Positions 1 to 4,538 of a stretch of DNA of 5,038 bases are shown here, piece after piece. A program made the translations under genes and the position numbers. The stretch's first letter is position 1. Each line of letters begins with the position of its first letter. A model generated the notes under the pieces. It did no database searches. It had not been told where the DNA came from and worked only from the letters and a program-made list of their open reading frames with translations. The DNA is taken from positions 6,994 through 12,031 of the forward strand of contig MGRR01000040.1 of assembly GCA_001798265.1 (NCBI GenBank). Direction: 5' to 3'. Origin of the DNA: Deltaproteobacteria bacterium RIFCSPHIGHO2_12_FULL_43_9. GTDB lineage: Bacteria; Bdellovibrionota; O2-12-FULL-43-9.

Positions 1-264
1 AAAAAAGGGGTTAGAAAAGCAAAAAAACTGATTGATATTTCTATCGGGGAATCAGTCAGGATTATTAGAGAGTTACAGGAGATGAGTCAAAATCAACTCG
101 CAAAGATTACTGGGATTCCACAGGCAACAATATCAGCAATCGAAAATAATAGAATTAACCTGGGGGTTGAGAGAGCAAAGATGTTAGCGAAGGCCCTAAA
201 GGTTCATCCAGCGGTATTAGTTTTTCCAGGTTGGAATATAGAAAAAGAAGCCTATGCTGCGTAA
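1..264 (+). CDS. XRE-family helix-turn-helix antitoxin/regulator, 5'-truncated by window edge
   Basis: The reading frame is open from base 1, so the gene begins at or beyond the left edge. An ATG at 82 exists, but a start there would cut away the first helices (GESVRIIRELQEMSQ) of the domain, so it is not the real start. The visible product is about 87 residues with a Cro/CI-type helix-turn-helix: NQLAKITGIPQ, then ATISAIENNR as the recognition helix. The end is HPAVLVFPGW plus a short acidic/alanine tail. This form is known from antitoxins encoded after RelE/HigB-type toxins, where it neutralises the toxin and represses the shared promoter. The partner would lie to the left, outside the window, so the toxin link is inference. 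The XRE fold is clear; the exact role is less sure. Confidence 0.85.
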   Translation, partial: KKGVRKAKKLIDISIGESVRIIRELQEMSQNQLAKITGIPQATISAIENNRINLGVERAKMLAKALKVHPAVLVFPGWNIEKEAYAA

Positions 265-290
265 AGTTAGAAAAGCTAACAAAAGTGAAT

Positions 291-340
291 GATTGCATTT
301 AAGCGCTGGAAAAAGTAACAATCGCAGATAGGAATTCATT
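291..340 (+). repeat. Dispersed ~50-bp repeat, copy A (inverted relative to 3696-3745)
   Basis: The bases match the reverse complement of 3696-3745 at 41 of 50 positions without gaps, including an exact 14-mer GATTGCATTTAAGC and an exact GTAACAAT block. The copies point in opposite directions and lie about 3.4 kb apart. Copy A sits just after the XRE gene; copy B sits just before the nucleotidyltransferase gene. An internal GATTG/CAATC pair (291-295 and 319-323) could form a weak stem. The function is unknown. Confidence 0.7.
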
Positions 341-341
341 C

Positions 342-431
342 CATTTCGTCATGCCAAGCCGCCGAAGGCGGCGTATGGCATCCGTTCGGGGAGACCCCCG
401 ACGCTGCTTCGCAGCTGGGGGTGACGAGGTG
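342..431. repeat. REP-like palindromic element with two hairpins inside an outer stem
   Basis: Two GC-rich hairpins lie side by side. Hairpin 1 pairs ATGCCA (351-356) with TGGCAT (376-381) and GCCGCC (358-363) with GGCGGC (367-372) around a GAA loop. Hairpin 2 pairs ACCCCC (394-399) with GGGGGT (417-422) and GCTGC (403-407) with GCAGC (411-415) around a TTC loop. The ends (342-351 and 422-431) are inverted repeats matching at 8 of 10 bases, with TCGTCA/TGACGA perfect, so the whole can fold as a three-way junction. GTCATGCC...GGCAT ends are typical of dispersed repeats in many Gram-negative genomes. It may also end transcription of the XRE gene, although no T-run follows. Confidence 0.8.
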
Positions 432-525
432 ATTTATGCAACAAAGCCTAGATACCAAGATATAAATGTAGGCGCGTAACAAAAATTGCTTGTTTTAAGT
501 CTAAACCGGCCAGTCCATGCAATAT

Positions 526-554
526 TTGACCAGGCCCCCTACTATATGTACAAT
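526..554 (+). promoter_or_regulatory. Sigma70-type promoter of brnT-brnA-archease-rtcB
   Basis: A -35 box TTGACC (526-531, 5 of 6 consensus bases) is followed by a 17-bp spacer and a -10 box TACAAT (549-554, 5 of 6). Transcription should start near 560-562, only about 5-7 bases before the brnT ATG at 567, giving a very short leader with no room for a Shine-Dalgarno site. The -10 box lies inside the palindromic operator. Predicted from sequence only. Confidence 0.7.
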
Positions 555-563
555 GTACATATA
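543..563. promoter_or_regulatory. Perfect 21-bp palindrome, probable BrnA/BrnTA operator
   Basis: Arms TATATGTACA (543-552) and TGTACATATA (554-563) are perfect reverse complements around a central A. The palindrome covers the -10 box and the expected transcription start, and ends 3 bases before the brnT start codon. BrnTA modules are known to be repressed by their DNA-binding antitoxin, so this is the natural binding site. That assignment is inference from position and symmetry. Confidence 0.75.
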
Positions 564-566
564 TCC

Positions 567-857
567 ATGAAGATATCATTCGTATGGGACGATAACAAGA
601 ATAGAGCGAATATTAAAAAACATGGCATTTCATTTGAGGAGGCTTTGAATATTTTTCAAAATATTCCTTTGAAAATTTTTTATGATTCTGAGCATTCTGA
701 TTACGAAGATAGATATGTGGCAATTGGCTTGAGTAATAAAGGAAGAATTTTAATAGTAGTACATTCCGAAAATGAGAATGGAACTGAAATTCGTGTCATG
801 TCAGCCAGAAAAGCAACAAAGAAAGAAAAACAAACATTATTTGGGAGATTACAATGA
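567..857 (+). CDS. brnT: BrnT-family ribonuclease toxin of type II toxin-antitoxin system
   Basis: The 96-residue product has the BrnT layout: MKISFVWDDNKNRANIKKHG at the N-terminus (WD...K..N..KHG), FEEALNIF, a central DRYVAIG strand, and EIRVMSARKATKKEK near the C-terminus (the IR.(M/I)SAR.A signature). BrnT proteins are RelE-like RNases that arrest growth by cutting RNA until bound by BrnA. ATG 567 was chosen because family members start with MK/R.xWD. An earlier ATG at 546 and a TTG at 486 lie in or before the operator and add unrelated residues. No Shine-Dalgarno is visible, which fits a nearly leaderless message. The stop overlaps the brnA start by 4 bases (ATGA), indicating translational coupling. 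Confidence 0.9.
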   Translation: MKISFVWDDNKNRANIKKHGISFEEALNIFQNIPLKIFYDSEHSDYEDRYVAIGLSNKGRILIVVHSENENGTEIRVMSARKATKKEKQTLFGRLQ

Positions 858-1093
858 AAAAAGAATATGATTTTTCGAAAATGAAGGAGGCTGAGCCTAA
901 GTATTTAAAACATATCAAATCAGCCATAACGATGAGAATTGATCCGAGAGTAATTAATTATTTCAAGAAGTTAGCAGTGAAGATGGGATTGCCATATCAG
1001 TCTTTAATTAATTATGTACTTTGTGAATATGCCAATCACAGATTGGAACCATCTGCAAATTGGAGTAAAGATGTCTATCAAAAAAAGCTTTAG
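854..1093 (+). CDS. brnA: BrnA-family antitoxin (ribbon-helix-helix type)
   Basis: The 79-residue product matches BrnA: YDFSKMKEAEPKYL (residues 5-18) resembles the toxin-contacting N-terminal stretch, followed by a DNA-binding strand SAITMRIDPRVINYFKK (23-39) and the YQSLINYVLCEY helix (48-59). Its role is to bind and inhibit BrnT and to repress the operon promoter as a dimer. GGGAG at 843-847, inside the end of brnT, lies 6 bases before the ATG and serves as the ribosome binding site. The last residues after about position 64 (ANWSKDVYQKKL) seem to extend past the usual helix. The stop codon is only 14 bases before the archease start, on the same strand, suggesting read-through transcription into the RNA repair genes. 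Confidence 0.88.
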   Translation: MKKEYDFSKMKEAEPKYLKHIKSAITMRIDPRVINYFKKLAVKMGLPYQSLINYVLCEYANHRLEPSANWSKDVYQKKL

Positions 1094-1107
1094 AAAAGCA
1101 ATAAAAA

Positions 1108-1518
1108 ATGCCTCCATTTAACTTTTTATCTCACATGGCTGATTCGGCAATTTTTGTCTCCGGGAAAAACAGGGATGAGTTACTGAATTCTGCTCTTGAG
1201 GGAATGTTTGAATTGGCATCTCCGCGAAATCTAAAAAATGACGAAAAAGTAGAGAGGGAATTTTCGGTTACTGGAAATGATTTCACGGAAATATTCATCA
1301 ATGTTTTAAGTGAAGCTTTAACTAATAGTGATATTAACAAAGAGGCATATAATAAAATTAAGTTTGATGAGTTATCGGACCGAAAAGCATCTGGAACCTT
1401 TATTGGAAATAGCGTTGATTCATTTGAATTGGTAATCAAGGGTGTCACGTATCACGATTTGGAGATAGGAAATCCAAAACCGGATTTATGGGAAGCAACC
1501 GTTATTTTTGACGTGTAA
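1108..1518 (+). CDS. Archease, activator of RNA ligase RtcB
   Basis: The 136-residue product has the normal archease length and motifs: FNFLSHMADSAIFVSG at residues 4-19 (the H.AD pattern), an EIFINVLSEAL helix (61-71), the conserved VTYHDLEI strand (113-120) and a C-terminal WEATVIFDV. Asp12 and the near-terminal Asp135 are the expected acidic metal-site residues. Archease is known to speed guanylylation of RtcB and to allow multiple turnovers. Its presence directly before rtcB, 3 bases apart, confirms the pairing. No strong Shine-Dalgarno is visible before ATG 1108, so translation may depend on coupling from brnA. Base composition is AT-rich compared with rtcB. Its own promoter inside brnA cannot be excluded. 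Confidence 0.93.
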   Translation: MPPFNFLSHMADSAIFVSGKNRDELLNSALEGMFELASPRNLKNDEKVEREFSVTGNDFTEIFINVLSEALTNSDINKEAYNKIKFDELSDRKASGTFIGNSVDSFELVIKGVTYHDLEIGNPKPDLWEATVIFDV

Positions 1519-1521
1519 AAT

Positions 1522-2970
1522 ATGAGCGACATCAAAGATTCTTTTAAGGAAAAAAAAAGATACGTTTATGAGTGTTCCAAGGATTCATTCGAGGGGATGA
1601 GGGTTCCGGCCCGCGCGATTGTTTCACCTGAAATGATGAAGGCTGTCGGTAAAGACAGATCCCTCCTGCAGTTAATAAACACGAGCACTCTGCCTGGTGT
1701 GTGCAAATACGTTCTTGCAATGCCCGATATGCATGAAGGATACGGCTTCCCGATTGGTGGTGTAGCGGCAACAAAATTACCACACGGGGTAATATCACCA
1801 GGTGGTGTCGGCTACGACATAAACTGCGGCGTCAGGATGCTAAGATCAGATCTTATTTTCGAAGACGCTAAATCAAGACTACAGGAAGTAGCAATGCAGA
1901 TGATGCGCGCTGTTCCCTCCGGCGCCGGGCGGGGTGGAAGAATTGTCCTGAAGGAAAAGGAGATGGACAGGGTCCTAAATACCGGCTCCGAATGGTGTAT
2001 CAAAAATGGCATCGGTAACGAGGATGATCTGGTGCATTTAGAGGAAAATGGAAGGCTTAAAAATGCTGACGCATCTTACGTGAGCCAAACAGCCAAAAGG
2101 CGCGGTTCTGACCAGCTTGGAACACTTGGGAGCGGAAACCACTTTCTGGAGGTTCAAAGGGTGGATCAGATCTTTGATCCAGATGCCGCTGAAAAATACC
2201 ACCTCTTTCCAGATCAGGTTGTAGTATTAATCCATTGTGGCTCAAGGGGCCTTGGGCATCAGGTCTGCACAGACTATGTCAGAACAATGCTTCAAAAACT
2301 CCCCTCTTACGGATTCTCTCTGCCAGACAAGCAGCTTGCCTGCGCCCCGGCAGACAGCAAAGAGGGTGAGGAATATCTTAAAGCAATGGCGGCAAGCGCG
2401 AATTACGCTTGGGCAAACAGAACCGCGATCGCGCATCATGTCCGTATAGAGTGGGAGCTGATTTTTGGCGCCAAAAATTCCCTCTATACCCTTTATGATG
2501 TCTGCCACAATATCGCGAAAAAGGAGACCCATATCATCGACGGAAAACCAACTGAGGTTCTGGTTCATCGAAAAGGGGCAACCAGGGCCTTCGGCCCCGG
2601 ACTCCAGGAGGTACCAGCAGATTACAGAAGCGTTGGGCAGCCGGTATTGATACCAGGCTCCATGGGAACAGCCTCTTACATTCTTAAGGGAACAAAGAAG
2701 GCAATGGATGAGACATTTGGAACGGTCTGCCATGGGGCCGGTAGGGCGATGAGCAGATCAGAGGCAAAGCGGAGGGTCTCAGGACAGGAGCTGCGAAACA
2801 GACTAAATGCTAAGGGGATCGTCGTGGAATGCTTTTCAAACAAGGGGCTCGCTGAGGAGGCACCTGAAGCCTACAAAGATATTGAACAAGTTGTCGATGT
2901 CGTACACAACCTTGCTCTCGCCACAAAGGTTGCAAGACTCAAACCTATTGCTGTAATAAAGGGTGGATGA
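1522..2970 (+). CDS. rtcB: tRNA-splicing/RNA-repair ligase RtcB
   Basis: RtcB joins RNA 2',3'-cyclic-phosphate or 3'-phosphate ends to 5'-OH ends using GTP and Mn2+. The 482-residue product is of the long, archaeal-like type (about 480 residues, against about 408 in E. coli) and complete. Motifs in order: MPDMHEGYGFPIGGVAA (67-83); GVGYDINCGVR with Asp99 and Cys102 as metal ligands; GSGNHFLEV with Asn206 and His207; HCGSRGLGHQ with His238; CHNIAKKE with His329; HRKGATRAFGPG (349-360); IPGSMGTASYIL; and CHGAGRAMSRSEA with His404, the residue that carries GMP. The start lies 3 bases after the archease stop. Its last ~27 codons occur twice more downstream. All catalytic residues are intact, so the enzyme should be active. 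Confidence 0.97.
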   Translation: MSDIKDSFKEKKRYVYECSKDSFEGMRVPARAIVSPEMMKAVGKDRSLLQLINTSTLPGVCKYVLAMPDMHEGYGFPIGGVAATKLPHGVISPGGVGYDINCGVRMLRSDLIFEDAKSRLQEVAMQMMRAVPSGAGRGGRIVLKEKEMDRVLNTGSEWCIKNGIGNEDDLVHLEENGRLKNADASYVSQTAKRRGSDQLGTLGSGNHFLEVQRVDQIFDPDAAEKYHLFPDQVVVLIHCGSRGLGHQVCTDYVRTMLQKLPSYGFSLPDKQLACAPADSKEGEEYLKAMAASANYAWANRTAIAHHVRIEWELIFGAKNSLYTLYDVCHNIAKKETHIIDGKPTEVLVHRKGATRAFGPGLQEVPADYRSVGQPVLIPGSMGTASYILKGTKKAMDETFGTVCHGAGRAMSRSEAKRRVSGQELRNRLNAKGIVVECFSNKGLAEEAPEAYKDIEQVVDVVHNLALATKVARLKPIAVIKGG

Positions 2971-2986
2971 GAGCTTCAAGGGCGTG
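2891..2986 (+). repeat. rtcB 3'-end repeat, copy 1 (in the intact gene)
   Basis: This stretch covers the last 26-27 codons of rtcB, its TGA and 16 bases after it. It recurs in direct orientation at 3810-3905 with 88 of 96 identical positions; its 2920-2970 part recurs at 4539-4589 with 48 of 51 identical. It marks the left end of cassette 1. Together the copies resemble att-type repeats made by insertion into the 3' end of a gene. Confidence 0.92.
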
Positions 2987-3002
2987 TACCAGCGTTAATA
3001 AA

Positions 3003-3021
3003 CAATCCATAAGCTTGATTG
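3003..3021 (-). terminator. Weak hairpin after the 36-codon gene
   Basis: On the minus strand CAATC pairs with GATTG across a 9-base loop directly after the stop codon of the small gene, followed by TTTATTAA. The stem is short and the T-run interrupted, so termination of either converging transcript here is only possible. Confidence 0.25.
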
Positions 3022-3132
3022 CTATAGTTTCATCATCGGAAGTGCTTTGATTTTTCTTCTTTTTGCGGCTTGTTTTGCAAAAATGCCCCAATTTTCCTTT
3101 AGCCATTTTAAAAATTTTTGAAAGTTGGTCAT
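3022..3132 (-). CDS. Small basic 36-residue protein coupled to the nucleotidyltransferase gene
   Basis: ATG at 3132 overlaps the stop of the upstream gene in the ATGA arrangement, with a strong AGGAGG ribosome binding site at 3149-3144. These two signals make it a likely real gene despite its size. A longer frame from 3210 would run inside the nucleotidyltransferase gene without such a signal. The peptide MTNFQKFLKWLKENWGIF then becomes strongly basic (KQAAKRRKIK); the first half would form an amphipathic helix rich in Trp and Phe. No signal peptide or membrane segment is visible. I do not recognise a family. It may be the second partner of a toxin-antitoxin-like pair with the nucleotidyltransferase, inferred only from coupling. 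Confidence 0.65.
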   Translation of the reverse strand: MTNFQKFLKWLKENWGIFAKQAAKRRKIKALPMMKL

Positions 3133-3650
3133 TTTCTTATCAACCTCCTTATAAATTGAATATCTTCCCATTTTGAAAAAATATCTGCATACTTTTTCAC
3201 TTTCTCCCAATTGATATTATTATCATGAAGCTCAATTAGCTTTTGAATATCAGCCTTCTCCTGTAGTTCCCTTTTAGGATTAGTTGCAAAAGATTGTATT
3301 TTGAGCCCTATTATATCTTCAACGAGTAAACATTTAATACCAATATGCTTGATTTTTGATGCATGCTTTAACATCTCTTTGCTCAGAGGACGATTTGCAA
3401 ACATAACATCAATGGGTCCTTTGCCAGCAAATTGAATAAACTCCTTGTTTTCATTAAAAACAGTAAATCCTGCCTTTTCGAATACATTTTTCAAAGTTTC
3501 TCGGTCATCACCATCAACTAGTATATCAATATCATTTGTAAAGCGTTCAAAGCCCAAAGCTCCAAGAGCCAAGCCACCTATTAAAGCATGATCAATAGAA
3601 GCATTATCTAGCAACTCGTGTACTAACTCTAATAGACTTTTTATATCCAT
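3129..3650 (-). CDS. Nucleotidyltransferase-fold protein (AbiEii/MNT-like)
   Basis: The 173-residue product shows the minimal nucleotidyltransferase core: HALIGGLALGALG (residues 21-33, the GG loop), FTNDIDILVD (37-46) carrying the two acidic residues Asp40/Asp42 for metal binding, and a third acid in PIDVMFA (Asp81). A helical C-terminal part follows, with LVEDIIGLKIQSFA and EKADIQKLIEL, the pattern of AbiEii-like family members. Related proteins act as toxins or antitoxins that add nucleotides or AMP to RNA or protein, but this one cannot be placed in a named system. The start at ATG 3650 has only a weak AGAGAA-type site. It overlaps the 36-codon gene by 4 bases. It lies between copies of the rtcB tail and opposes rtcB, in AT-rich sequence. 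The fold is confident; the role is inferred. Confidence 0.82.
   Translation of the reverse strand: MDIKSLLELVHELLDNASIDHALIGGLALGALGFERFTNDIDILVDGDDRETLKNVFEKAGFTVFNENKEFIQFAGKGPIDVMFANRPLSKEMLKHASKIKHIGIKCLLVEDIIGLKIQSFATNPKRELQEKADIQKLIELHDNNINWEKVKKYADIFSKWEDIQFIRRLIRK
3144..3149 (-). promoter_or_regulatory. Shine-Dalgarno AGGAGG of the 36-codon gene
   Basis: A full AGGAGG on the minus strand lies 11 bases before ATG 3132, inside the last codons of the nucleotidyltransferase gene. It is the strongest ribosome binding site in the window and decides the start of the small gene. Confidence 0.75.
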
Positions 3651-3663
3651 AAATATTCTCTAA

Positions 3664-3692
3664 ATCTTAGTTTGATTTTTATATACTCACAA
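3664..3692 (-). promoter_or_regulatory. Possible promoter of the nucleotidyltransferase module
   Basis: Reading on the minus strand, TTGTGA (3692-3687) and TAAGAT (3669-3664) are 17 bp apart, each matching 4 of 6 consensus bases. Transcription would start near 3657, again only a few bases before ATG 3650. Moderate support; the AT-rich surroundings offer other -10-like sites. Confidence 0.4.
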
Positions 3693-3695
3693 CCT

Positions 3696-3745
3696 AATGA
3701 TTTCCTTACTGGAATTGTTACGTTTTTCGGTGCTTAAATGCAATC
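3696..3745 (-). repeat. Dispersed ~50-bp repeat, copy B
   Basis: The reverse complement matches 291-340 at 41 of 50 positions. This copy lies immediately upstream of the -35 box proposed for the nucleotidyltransferase module, inside cassette 1, so it travels with the cassette. The shared GATTGCATTTAAGC and GTAACAAT blocks are exact. It may be a regulatory or recombination sequence common to imported modules. Confidence 0.7.
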
Positions 3746-3809
3746 GCTAATTTTACCAGACCTTTCCGTAAAACAATCTACTGTAAAAAAGAGAGTAAAC
3801 AATATGCGA

Positions 3810-3905
3810 TTGTCGATGTCGTACACAACCTCAGTTTCGCCACAAAGGTTGCAAGGCTCAAACCTGTTGCTGTAATATAGGGTGGATGAGAGATTCAAGG
3901 GCGTG
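3810..3905 (+). repeat. rtcB 3'-end repeat, copy 2 (gene fragment with premature stop)
   Basis: This matches 2891-2986 at 88 of 96 positions, without gaps. In the rtcB frame it reads like a genuine RtcB C-terminus with conservative changes (A to S, L to F, I to V) and two silent ones. A TAG at 3878-3880 replaces Lys480, two codons before the normal end. The non-random pattern suggests it came from the rtcB of a related organism, not from decay of a local copy. It has no start codon and is not expected to be expressed. It separates cassette 1 from cassette 2. Confidence 0.92.
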
Positions 3906-3930
3906 CCCTCTTAACTACTTCAAGTTGACA

Positions 3931-4212
3931 TCACCTGGCTTTTTTGGCGAGGAAATGCCGGTCCAACTCCCGCTGAACGAAGAGTTTTATCACTGCCTGC
4001 CGGCTCACATTTAAATCAGATGCAATTCTGTCTAATTCAAAAAGTGTTCTTATTCCAAAATCAACATTTACTCGCTGTAACTCCGCCTTAAGTGGGGGCA
4101 TCATCTTACCGCCACTAAAATACCTATTAACATCCTCTCCCTTAAGGGCGGCCGTTTCAACCTCCTCGATACTAATAGTTTTAATCTTTTTATTCTTTTT
4201 ACCCTTTTTCAT
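3931..4212 (-). CDS. CopG/ribbon-helix-helix antitoxin of the second BrnT-like module
   Basis: The 93-residue product ends in a ribbon-helix-helix domain: strand QRVNVDFG (46-53), helix TLFELDRIASDL (56-67), turn NVSRQ (68-72) and helix AVIKLFVQRELDRH (73-86). The N-terminus is very basic (MKKGKKNKKIK), followed by a probably flexible region (ISIEEVETAALKGEDVNRYFSGG) that would wrap the toxin. This type is known as the antitoxin of BrnT-like toxins, and it should also repress the module promoter. It overlaps the toxin gene by 14 bases; AAAGGG at 4224-4219 lies 6 bases before its ATG. It lacks the YDFSK...YQ.LIN pattern of the upstream brnA, so the two antitoxins are not recent duplicates. Confidence 0.85.
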   Translation of the reverse strand: MKKGKKNKKIKTISIEEVETAALKGEDVNRYFSGGKMMPPLKAELQRVNVDFGIRTLFELDRIASDLNVSRQAVIKLFVQRELDRHFLAKKAR

Positions 4213-4474
4213 ATAATGCCCTTTCTGCTTTTGTTGAAGGCCAATATGTTATTAAATGATTGTACTCCCCTTCTTTATCGAAACGAACTTCAAAAATTAG
4301 TGTAATAAGTCTATCTTCTACGAAACCAATCGCATGAAATTGTTCTGGATCATCATTGCTTTGGTCCATATAATAACGATAGCCAAAAAGCGTTACTACT
4401 TTCTCAAAACTCAATCCGCAGCGCAGGTCTTTTTTCAATTTATTGTTTTTTGCTTCATCCCAGCTGAATCGCAT
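4199..4474 (-). CDS. BrnT-like toxin, diverged
   Basis: The 91-residue product has the BrnT layout: MRFSWDEAKNNKLKKDL at the N-terminus, GLSFEKVVTLF, a HAIGFVEDRLITLIFEVRF strand pair and a C-terminal TKAERALYEKG helix. It should be an RNase toxin held in check by the downstream RHH protein. Compared with the first BrnT, the KHG motif is RCG (residues 18-20) and the SAR motif is replaced by TYWPS (76-80), so catalysis may differ or be weakened. ATG 4474 matches family starts. A large palindrome ends 2 bases before it, leaving no room for a clear Shine-Dalgarno. The gene lies in cassette 2, opposite to rtcB and divergent from ggt. Confidence 0.8.
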   Translation of the reverse strand: MRFSWDEAKNNKLKKDLRCGLSFEKVVTLFGYRYYMDQSNDDPEQFHAIGFVEDRLITLIFEVRFDKEGEYNHLITYWPSTKAERALYEKG

Positions 4475-4476
4475 CC

Positions 4477-4507
4477 ATTTAATGGTATAACAGTTATACT
4501 ATTAAAT
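4477..4507. promoter_or_regulatory. 31-bp palindrome, probable operator of the second BrnT-like module
   Basis: Arms 4477-4491 (ATTTAATGGTATAAC) and 4493-4507 (GTTATACTATTAAAT) are reverse complements at 14 of 15 positions around a central A at 4492. The palindrome ends 2 bases before the toxin start codon and contains TATAAC-like -10 sequences on the minus strand; no convincing -35 was found. The same position relative to the toxin gene as the palindrome at 543-563, but a different sequence, fits a separate autorepressor. Confidence 0.72.
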
Positions 4508-4538
4508 CGACCTTTAAATTAATCCTGCTTGGGGGCAG

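Larger units (their letters stand above)
265..542. other. Intergenic region without a gene
   Basis: No credible coding sequence is seen between the XRE gene and the brnT promoter/operator. The stretch holds a short hairpin (GTTAG at 266-270, CTAAC at 276-280), one copy of a ~50-bp dispersed repeat, a REP-like palindromic element and the -35 box of the downstream promoter. A reading frame open from 486 runs into brnT, but its first 27 codons show no family similarity and overlap the promoter, so they are not taken as coding. Confidence 0.7.
2971..3809. mobile_element. Putative inserted cassette 1 (nucleotidyltransferase module)
   Basis: The segment lies between rtcB-tail copies 1 and 2, giving a repeat-to-repeat unit of 919 bp. 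It holds only a minus-strand two-gene module and its promoter, opposite in direction to rtcB, and no recombinase. Boundaries are taken from where the tail repeats end, so they are approximate; the first 16 bases (2971-2986) still belong to the repeat. A non-autonomous cassette moved by an enzyme encoded elsewhere is the favoured reading. Repeat-mediated duplication by homologous recombination is the alternative. Confidence 0.45.
3906..4538. mobile_element. Putative inserted cassette 2 (BrnT-like toxin-antitoxin module)
   Basis: The segment lies between rtcB-tail copies 2 and 3, with a repeat-to-repeat unit of 700 bp. Like cassette 1 it carries only a minus-strand two-gene module with its operator, and no recombinase. 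The shared layout of the two cassettes supports repeated use of the same target site. Limits are approximate. Confidence 0.45.

Noticed and set aside
82..84. ATG as start of the XRE gene
   Set aside because: The frame is open to the window edge and the upstream codons encode the first helix of the HTH domain.
291..340. Integron attC site
   Set aside because: The required RYYYAAC and GTTRRRY ends and a long imperfect stem are not present, and no integrase is seen.
486..566. N-terminal extension of brnT from TTG 486
   Set aside because: It overlaps the promoter and the palindrome, and its residues resemble nothing in the BrnT family, which starts at MKISFVWD.
1131..1448. Minus-strand reading frame inside archease
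   Set aside because: It is antisense to a clearly conserved gene, with low-complexity Ser/Leu composition typical of shadows.
2242..2733. Long minus-strand reading frame inside rtcB
   Set aside because: It lies wholly opposite a conserved enzyme gene and has no recognisable motif; it is a shadow frame.
3899..3908. GGGCGTGCCC as a terminator of cassette 2
   Set aside because: The loop would be only two bases and no T-run follows; it arises at the repeat/cassette junction.
4334..4522. Plus-strand hydrophobic reading frame opposite the second BrnT-like gene
   Set aside because: Its apparent hydrophobicity comes from antisense of a Lys-rich gene; it has no ribosome binding site.
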